Shown here: one piece after another, positions 58,202-64,000 of the stretch
How positions within the stretch are numbered: position 1 is the stretch's first letter
Layout of the letters: each line of letters opens with the position of its first letter
Assembly: GCF_901521055.1 (NCBI RefSeq)
Contig: NZ_CABEGA010000062.1
Span: forward strand, 33,217-97,216
DNA from: Cellulomonas hominis
GTDB taxonomy: Bacteria > Actinomycetota > Actinomycetes > Actinomycetales > Cellulomonadaceae
DNA length: 64,000 bases
Reading direction: 5' to 3'
Made by a program: the position numbers and the translations under genes
The notes under the pieces: model-generated
The model's input: the letters and a program-made list of their open reading frames with translations, nothing else
Told to the model about the DNA's origin: nothing
The model's database searches: none

Positions 58202-59781
58202 GCGGCCGCCTCCGGACGGTCGGCGCGGCGCACCCGCCACGCACCCGCCATGCCGGCGAGCGTCATGACGACGGCCAGCGCCCCCACCACGCCGCTCGGC
58301 CAGGCACCGAGCCGCGCGGCCGGGGTCAGCGAGTCGCGCAGCGGCAGCCGGGCCACGAGCTGGTCGGCGGTGAAGAGCTCCGTGTCCTGGGCGACCGTGC
58401 CGTTCGGCGCGATGACGGCGCTGACGCCGACGGTCGACACCTGCACGGTCGCGCGGCCGAGCTCGACGGCGCGCAGCCGGGCCATCGCGAGCTGCTGGGT
58501 GGACTCCGGCGAGTAGCCGAACGAGGCGTTGTTCGTCTGGACCACGAGCACCTCGGCGCCCTCGCGCACGCTCTCCCGCACGATGGGGTCGTAGGCCACC
58601 TCGAAGCAGATCACGTCGCCGATCTGCACGGTCCGGCCCAGCCGCGCGGACTCCAGCGGGACCACCCCCGGCTCGGTGCCGGCGATCATGTCGTGCTGGA
58701 CGAGGTCCACGGCGGACGAGAACGGCCGCACGAGGTCCCGCAGGGGGATGTACTCCGCGAACGGCGCCGGACGCTGCTTGGAGTACCGCGCGACCGGGCC
58801 GACCCCGGGCTCCCAGAGCAGCGACGTGTTGTACCGGCCGCCGGACTCCGGGTACTCGATGGTCCCCAGCAGGATCGGCGCACCGACGGCCTGCGCGGCG
58901 TCGTCGATGTCGCGCGCGGCCGCCGCGTCGACCTGCGGGTCGATGTCCGTGCCGTTCTCGGGCCACAGCACGACGTCGAGGTCGCCGGGCTCCACCTGGT
59001 CGAGCAGCGCGACCGTCCCCGCGAGGTGGTTGTCGAGGACCTCGCGACGCTGGTCGAAGGCGTGCAGCCCCGGCTCGGAGACGTTGCCCTGCACCGCGCC
59101 GACCATGAGGTGGCCGTTCTCGGCGCGCGTGTCCATCGGGACCAGCAGCCCGGCGACGACCACGCCGACCACGACCGCGAGCCGGCCGAGGGTCGCGAGC
59201 AGGGCGAACCGGCGGGCGGCGAGCCAGGCGAGCGCGAGCGCCGCACCGGCGGCGGCGACGGCGCCGGACACGAGCGGGGCACCGCCGAGCCGGGCCAGGG
59301 CGAGCAGCGGCGAGTCGTCCTGGGAGAACGCGAGGCGACCCCACGGGAACCCGCCGAACGGCCAGACGGACCGCAGCTCCTCGACCGCGACCCACAGCAC
59401 CGTGAAGACCACGAGCTGCAGGGACGCCCGGCGCCACACCGCCTCGCCGCGGCGGGCCCAGGACCACGCGGCGCCGAACAGGGCCACGAAGCCGGCCTCG
59501 GCCACGGAGAGCGCGAGCCACGGCACGGCGCCGACCGCGTCGTCGGCCCACGTGAGCAGCGGCACGAAGAACGCGAGCCCCCAGACGAACCCCATGAGGG
59601 CGTTCCACCGCGCGCTGTCCCGGCGCATCGCCAGCAGGAGCAGGGCCATCCCGGGTGCGGCGGCGTACGACCAGCCGAGGTCGGGGAAGGCGGTCCAGGT
59701 CAGCAGCCCGCCGAGGAGGGCCAGGACCGCGCTCCACCAGCGGGAGGGGTCACGTGCCGGCACCGCGCCAGGGTACGGCAC
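58198..59781 (-). CDS. lnt: Apolipoprotein N-acyltransferase
   Basis: The ~527-residue membrane enzyme has an N-terminal set of hydrophobic helices (WWSAVLALLGGLLTWTAF and others). A nitrilase-like domain has the catalytic triad Glu in VLWPENGTDI, Lys in ARYSKQRPAPFAEYIP and Cys in GDVICFEVAYDP. It adds the third acyl chain to lipoproteins. The start is taken as GTG at 59781; the GTG at 59763 is also possible. A good promoter lies 235 bases upstream, so a long 5' leader is implied. Confidence 0.95.
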   Translation of the reverse strand: MPYPGAVPARDPSRWWSAVLALLGGLLTWTAFPDLGWSYAAAPGMALLLLAMRRDSARWNALMGFVWGLAFFVPLLTWADDAVGAVPWLALSVAEAGFVALFGAAWSWARRGEAVWRRASLQLVVFTVLWVAVEELRSVWPFGGFPWGRLAFSQDDSPLLALARLGGAPLVSGAVAAAGAALALAWLAARRFALLATLGRLAVVVGVVVAGLLVPMDTRAENGHLMVGAVQGNVSEPGLHAFDQRREVLDNHLAGTVALLDQVEPGDLDVVLWPENGTDIDPQVDAAAARDIDDAAQAVGAPILLGTIEYPESGGRYNTSLLWEPGVGPVARYSKQRPAPFAEYIPLRDLVRPFSSAVDLVQHDMIAGTEPGVVPLESARLGRTVQIGDVICFEVAYDPIVRESVREGAEVLVVQTNNASFGYSPESTQQLAMARLRAVELGRATVQVSTVGVSAVIAPNGTVAQDTELFTADQLVARLPLRDSLTPAARLGAWPSGVVGALAVVMTLAGMAGAWRVRRADRPEAAA

Positions 59782-60261
59782 GGACCTGGGGTCTCCCGCA
59801 CCGGGGGCGACCTGCCGGGACCGGTCCTGCTGGGGTGAGAGGCCGACCGACCGGCCCGCGTGTCCTTCGTACCGCACGACACCGCCGCGAGGCGGAGCCC
59901 GTTCTCTAGTGAACACGCGGGCCTGGTCGGAGCCCGACGTGGACCGGATCTCCCGGGCTCGACGCCTCGTGGACGCCCGCTGTGCGCGAGGCCTCCGTCC
60001 GGACCACTGCCGAGAACCTACCGGAGCGAGCGGGGGTGTCAAGGGGCGTGCCGGGCGGGGCCTGCGGCGTCCGCGCAGGTCACGCGCCGTGCGCAGGCGT
60101 GCCCGAATTGTCCCGATGGCCGAGACGTCTCGGCGTGTCGTCCGGCGTGTCGACGGCGCCGTCCGCGGGGCCGACCGGGTGACGCCCGGGCCCCGCCCGG
60201 CGGGTCGTTTCACCCGTCCGCCGCACCCGCGGCCCGCGGTCACCCGATCGGGGCCGGGGCG
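59782..60261. other. 480-base non-coding spacer between lnt and an amidohydrolase
   Basis: No convincing coding sequence is visible on either strand. It contains the lnt promoter at 60015-60042 and, on its lnt side, ~230 bases of GC-rich leader with possible short hairpins (such as CGCCTCGCGGCGG). The stretch at 60043-60261 shows nothing recognisable. Confidence 0.6.
60015..60042 (-). promoter_or_regulatory. Strong promoter upstream of lnt-ppm1
   Basis: TTGACA (60042-60037 on the minus strand) and TAGGTT (60020-60015) are separated by 16 bases, close to the housekeeping consensus. Transcription would start near 60008 and run to lnt. Confidence 0.72.
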
Positions 60262-61878
60262 TCAGCCGAGGGCGTCGTGCAGCACGACCCCGTCGCGGAC
60301 GGTCCGCACGCACACGGGCGCCGGCTCGTCGTCCAGGCGCGGGAGCGTCGCTCCCCCGGACACGGGCGGGACCGTGCCGTCGGCCTGCCAGACGGCCAGG
60401 TGGGCGGGCGCCCCGACGCGCAGGACACCGGCTCCCGACCCGTCCGCACAGGCCGCGGCCCACCCGCCGCGCGTGTGGGCGTCGAGCGCGGCGGCGGCCG
60501 GGATCCGCTGGTCGCGCGTCCGGTGCCGGACGGCCGCGCGCACGGCGCCCCACGGGTCGAACGGCGTGACCGGCGCGTCCGACCCGAAGGCCAGGGGGAC
60601 GCCCGCCGCGCGCAGGTCCGCGAGCGGGTGCGTCGAGGCCGCCCGGCCCCGGCCGAGCCGCGCCGCGTACGTCCCGTCGTCCCCGCCCCACGCGGCGTCG
60701 AAGGCCGGCTGCACCGACGCCGTCAGCCCCAGGAGCACCACGGTGGCGAGCGCGGGCGCGTCGAGCATCGTCGCGTGCTCGAGCCGGTGCCGCGCCCGCC
60801 GCACGGCCTCGACGCCCTCGACGTCGGCGGCCGCGCTGAACCCCAGCAGCACCTCGTCCATGGCGCGGTCCCCGATGACGTGGAACGCGGCCTGCAGCCC
60901 CGCGCGGGTCACCGCGGCGACGTGGTTGCTCACCTGCTCGGCGGTGAGGGCGAGCCGGCCAGCCGGGTCCGGCGCACCCGCGGGCGCGTCGGCGTACGGG
61001 GCCCGCAGCGCCGCCGTCCTGCTGCCGAGCGACCCGTCCATCCCCAGGTCGCCGCCCACCCCGGCGATCCCGGGCAGCGCCGCCGCGACCTCCCGCGCGT
61101 CGTCGGTCGTCTCGCACAGCTCCGCCCGGTAGCCCACGACGAGCGGCAGCCCGGACGCCGGGTCGGCGGTCAGCGCCAGCAGGGCCAGGAGCCCCGCCCG
61201 CGTGTCGACGTGCGGGGCGCTCTGCTCGTGCACCGCCACGACACCCGCCCGCGCCGCCGCGTCGAGCGCCAGCCGCAGGAGGCCCTCGCGCCGCGCACCC
61301 ACGTCGAGCGCGGCGTCCCGCGCCGCCTGGTGCGCCTCCCCCGTGACCAGGCCGTCCTCGCGCCAGCCCGGCCGGGTGGCCAGGCCGAGCACGTCGGCGA
61401 ACGACGTCGAGACCACGCCGGAGTGCAGGTCCACCCGGCCCAGGTACACCGGCGCCCCGCCCGCCGCCGCGTCGAGCTCCGCGCGCGTGGGCGGCCGGCC
61501 CTCGGGCCAGGCGTGCTCGTCCCACCCGTAGCCGGTCAGCGGTGCGCCGTGCGCGGCCAGCCGGCGGCCCGCCGGGCCCTGCACCGCGGCCCGCACCGCC
61601 GCGAGGGCGTCGTCCAGCGAGGCGGTGCCGTGCAGGTCGAGTCCGTCGAGCCGCAGGCCGGCGTCGAGCACGTGGGCGTGGGCGTCGACGAACCCGGGCG
61701 TCACCAGGGCGCCGCCGAGGTGGACCACCTCGTCCGCCGCGTCGGCCAGCCCGTCGGCCTCGTCCTCCCCGCCCAGCCACGCGATCGTGCCGTCGGCGAC
61801 CAGCAGCGCGGTCGGGACCGGGCCGCCGGGCCCGTCCTCCGGGACGACGACGGTGCCGGACCGGTACAGGGTGCTCAC
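60262..61878 (-). CDS. Amidohydrolase, YtcJ-like
   Basis: The 538-residue protein has the metal-dependent hydrolase motifs VTPGFVDAHAHVLDAG (HxH), LGMDGSLGSRTAAL and FHVIGDRAMDEVLLGF, then LEHATMLD. The catalytic Asp is in PLAFGSDAPVTPFDPW. YtcJ/AepA-type proteins hydrolyse exo-cyclic amides; substrates are unknown. The start is the GTG at 61878, seven bases after TAGGGT. In actinobacteria it commonly lies next to lnt-ppm1, as here. Confidence 0.93.
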   Translation of the reverse strand: MSTLYRSGTVVVPEDGPGGPVPTALLVADGTIAWLGGEDEADGLADAADEVVHLGGALVTPGFVDAHAHVLDAGLRLDGLDLHGTASLDDALAAVRAAVQGPAGRRLAAHGAPLTGYGWDEHAWPEGRPPTRAELDAAAGGAPVYLGRVDLHSGVVSTSFADVLGLATRPGWREDGLVTGEAHQAARDAALDVGARREGLLRLALDAAARAGVVAVHEQSAPHVDTRAGLLALLALTADPASGLPLVVGYRAELCETTDDAREVAAALPGIAGVGGDLGMDGSLGSRTAALRAPYADAPAGAPDPAGRLALTAEQVSNHVAAVTRAGLQAAFHVIGDRAMDEVLLGFSAAADVEGVEAVRRARHRLEHATMLDAPALATVVLLGLTASVQPAFDAAWGGDDGTYAARLGRGRAASTHPLADLRAAGVPLAFGSDAPVTPFDPWGAVRAAVRHRTRDQRIPAAAALDAHTRGGWAAACADGSGAGVLRVGAPAHLAVWQADGTVPPVSGGATLPRLDDEPAPVCVRTVRDGVVLHDALG

Positions 61879-61885
61879 GGTCCGC

Positions 61886-61891
61886 ACCCTA
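61886..61891 (-). promoter_or_regulatory. -10 element for the amidohydrolase (leaderless)
   Basis: TAGGGT on the minus strand ends seven bases before the GTG at 61878. Confidence 0.5.
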
Positions 61892-61983
61892 GCCACCCGC
61901 GCCCCCGGCGGCTCGCCGTGACCAGGCGCGTGACCAGCAGGGTCAGCGCGCCGGAGCCCCCGCCGCGGCGGCAGCCGCCGCCG

Positions 61984-64000
61984 TCACGTCCCCGCGTAGG
62001 CCACGACGCCCCGGCGCACCGCCTGCACCGCCTTGCGCGCGGTGTCCCGCACGTGCTGGTCCGGCGCGGCCTTCGCGACCTGGTCCAGCACGTCGACCAC
62101 CTGCTTGCACCAGCGCACGAAGTCGCCCGCCGCGAGGTCCGCGTCGCGCAGCACGGCGTCCAGCCCGCGGCCGGCCGCCCAGCGGTGCACCGCCTGCACG
62201 AGCCCCAGGTCGATCGGCTGCGTGGACTCCAGGCGGTGCTCGCCCTCGAGGTCGTCCAGCTCGGACCAGATCCGCGTGGTGGCGTCCAGGGCGATGCCGA
62301 GCCGGCTCGCCGGCCCGCCGGGGACCGCCGGGCTCCGGTCGCGGTCGTCGCGGCGGGCCGAGTACACGACCGCCGACACCGCCGCGGCGAGCCCGGGGAC
62401 GTCCAGGTCGTCCCACGCCCCCCGCCGCAGGCACTCGGCCAGCAGCAGGTCGTTCTCCGCGTACAGCCGGCGCAGCCACTGCCCGTCGTCGGTCACCCGC
62501 GTGGTGCCGTCGTCGTCGGTCCCGAGGTAGCCGAGGGTGACCAGGACGTCGCAGATCCGGTCGAACACCGTCGCGATCGACCCGGTGCGGCCCTCGATGC
62601 GCCGGACGAGCGACCGGTGCTCGCCGTCCAGCCGCTGCCACCGCTCCGCCCACCGCGCGTGCTCCTCGCGGTCGGGGCACTGGTGGCACGGGTGCGCGCG
62701 CAGCTCACGGCGCAGCGCGGCGATCGCGTCGTCCTCGTTCTCGGGGAGCGCCCGGCCGCGGCGGCGCGCCGGCGCCACCCCGGTGATCCGCCCCGCGCTG
62801 ATCTCGCCCCGCAGGGTCGCCGCGAGGTCCCGCCGGGCCGACGCCGCCCGCGGCGAGAACCCCTTCGGCACCTGCAGGTGGCCGACCTTCTTCACGCCGT
62901 CGCCGACCTCCTGCACGGACAGCCGCCGGACCTCCCGCTCGGTGGTCAGCACGAGCGGCCGCGCGCCCTCGAACCCGCCGGCGCCGCCCGGGTCGACCAC
63001 GACCGCGTGCGTGGAGCGCCGCCCGCTGGGCACCGCCACGACGTCGCCGACCGCGAGGCCCTGCAGGCTCTCCGCCGCCGCCTGCCGCCGCGCCGCCGCG
63101 CCGGCCCGGTGCACGCCGCGCTCCCGGTCGCCGAGCTCCTTGCGCAGCGACCAGTACTCCCGGAAGTCGCCCAGGTGGCACGTCATCGCCTCGGCGTAGC
63201 CCTCCAGCGCCTCCGCGTGGCTCTGCGCCTGCCGGGCGAGCCCGACCACGCCCCGGTCCGCCTGGAACTGCGCGAACGACGTCTCCAGCACCTCACGGGC
63301 CCGGACGCGCCCGACCTGCGAGACCAGGTTCACCGCCATGTTGTAGGTGGGCCGGAACGCCGAGCGCAGCGGGTACAGCCGCTTGGAGGCGAGGCCGGCC
63401 AGCGCCATCGGGTCGAGGTCGCCTCGGCCGACGACCACCGCGTGCCCCTCGGTGTCGATGCCCCGGCGGCCCGCCCGGCCCGTCAGCTGGGTGTACTCCC
63501 CCGGCGTGACGTCGACGTGGTGCGAGCCGTCCCACTTGACCAGCTTCTCCAGCACCACCGACCGCGCGGGCATGTTGATCCCCAGCGCCAGCGTCTCCGT
63601 GGCGAACACGACCTTCACCAGGCCGCGGGCGAACGCCTCCTCCACCGTCTCCTTGAACGCCGGCAGCATCCCGGCGTGGTGCGCGGCGACGCCGCGGACC
63701 AGCGCGTCCACGAACCCCCAGTAGCCGACGACGTCCAGGTCCTCCGAGGGGATCGACGCGCACCGCGTCTCGGCGATCAGCCGGATCTCCTCCTGCTCGG
63801 CCGGCGACGTCAGCCGCAGCCCGCCGGCCAGGCACTGCGCGACCGCGGCGTCGCAGCCCGCGCGGGAGAAGATGAACACGATCGCCGGCAGCAACCCGGC
63901 CTCGTCCAGCACGTCGACCATCACGGGCCGCGGCACCGGGCGGGGACCGCCCAGGCCGCCCCCGGGACCGCCCGGCCCGCGCGGGGGACCGGGGCTTCCG
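61984..64000 (-). CDS. helY: HelY-type SKI2/Mtr4 family helicase (N-terminal part outside window)
   Basis: The frame is open to the right edge, so ~670 C-terminal residues are visible and the DEAD/DEAH half lies outside. A Gly/Pro-rich linker is followed by the second helicase domain: PAIVFIFSRAGCDAAVAQCL, GVAAHHAGMLPAFKETVEEA, VVFATETLALGINMPAR and QLTGRAGRRGIDTEGHAVVV (motif VI). The C-terminal DSHCT-like helical domain ends with DADLAAGDFVRWCKQVVDVLDQ. Such helicases act on RNA in processing or decay. Confidence 0.94.
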   Translation of the reverse strand, partial: GSPGPPRGPGGPGGGLGGPRPVPRPVMVDVLDEAGLLPAIVFIFSRAGCDAAVAQCLAGGLRLTSPAEQEEIRLIAETRCASIPSEDLDVVGYWGFVDALVRGVAAHHAGMLPAFKETVEEAFARGLVKVVFATETLALGINMPARSVVLEKLVKWDGSHHVDVTPGEYTQLTGRAGRRGIDTEGHAVVVGRGDLDPMALAGLASKRLYPLRSAFRPTYNMAVNLVSQVGRVRAREVLETSFAQFQADRGVVGLARQAQSHAEALEGYAEAMTCHLGDFREYWSLRKELGDRERGVHRAGAAARRQAAAESLQGLAVGDVVAVPSGRRSTHAVVVDPGGAGGFEGARPLVLTTEREVRRLSVQEVGDGVKKVGHLQVPKGFSPRAASARRDLAATLRGEISAGRITGVAPARRRGRALPENEDDAIAALRRELRAHPCHQCPDREEHARWAERWQRLDGEHRSLVRRIEGRTGSIATVFDRICDVLVTLGYLGTDDDGTTRVTDDGQWLRRLYAENDLLLAECLRRGAWDDLDVPGLAAAVSAVVYSARRDDRDRSPAVPGGPASRLGIALDATTRIWSELDDLEGEHRLESTQPIDLGLVQAVHRWAAGRGLDAVLRDADLAAGDFVRWCKQVVDVLDQVAKAAPDQHVRDTARKAVQAVRRGVVAYAGT

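Overview
The window is very GC-rich DNA from an actinobacterium, most likely a Micrococcales member close to Cellulomonas or Cellulosimicrobium. That assignment rests on gene content: RbpA, a polyprenol-phosphate mannose synthase (Ppm1) joined to an apolipoprotein N-acyltransferase (Lnt), a HelY-type SKI2/Mtr4 helicase, and many small regulators with strong third-position G/C use. It is an inference, not a database match. I saw no rRNA, tRNA, CRISPR array, transposase or prophage. The region looks like accessory chromosome with a conserved block at the right end.

Layout. 1-6.5 kb holds regulator/target pairs: CGNR protein, HxlR regulator with a divergent MFS exporter, GNAT enzyme, GH26-type lipoprotein, and MarR with a divergent quinone oxidoreductase. 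A 28-bp sequence at 4482-4509 resembles a XerC/XerD dif site, so the window may lie at the replication terminus. 6.6-13.6 kb is the most unusual part. It has a truncated amidohydrolase fused to an Atu4866 domain, and three paralogous short-chain dehydrogenases of which two lack catalytic residues. It also has an NhaA antiporter fused to a thioredoxin-like domain without its cysteines, and a full MmyB-type regulator beside a stand-alone MmyB ligand domain. 13.7-17.1 kb is a run of small enzymes ending in a lipid kinase. 17.1-20.3 kb is a GbsR/MarR-like regulator divergent from a DUF4097 protein and a DrrAB-type ABC exporter, with three palindromes between them.

20.3-26.8 kb contains a serine hydrolase, a second MmyB regulator, small membrane and LuxR-type proteins, malate dehydrogenase, a PIN-like protein, an HxlR/RidA pair and a PAP2 phosphatase. 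26.9-34.3 kb is rich in sigma factors. An ECF sigma with an exported partner follows an array of 7-bp repeats spaced by 11 bp. A SigJ-like sigma is coupled to an FAD oxidoreductase, and a third sigma factor is coupled to a duplicated YCII protein. A VOC/WYL divergent pair lies among them. 34.5-38.9 kb carries a UvrA-like ABC protein, AraC-VOC and DeoR. 39-48.3 kb holds acetyltransferases, a glycosyltransferase coupled to a GXWXG/DUF4334 protein, YidD, epoxide hydrolase, DUF2975-XRE, a half-length solute-binding lipoprotein coupled to a cation efflux protein, and an APH-like kinase.

48.3-54.3 kb holds a PQQ-repeat membrane protein, a LATTG-anchored surface protein with TEPDTP repeats, a STAS protein and a large ATPase-LuxR regulator. 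54.4-64 kb is DUF4287, an SDR, a YbdK-type ligase, then the conserved block rbpA / ppm1-lnt / amidohydrolase / helY, the last running off the window.

Two patterns recur. Many genes have a TANNNT-like -10 element ending 6-7 bases before the start codon, which points to widespread leaderless transcription. Adjacent genes are often joined by ATGA or GTGA overlaps. Nearly every small regulator has a clear palindrome in its neighbouring intergenic space.
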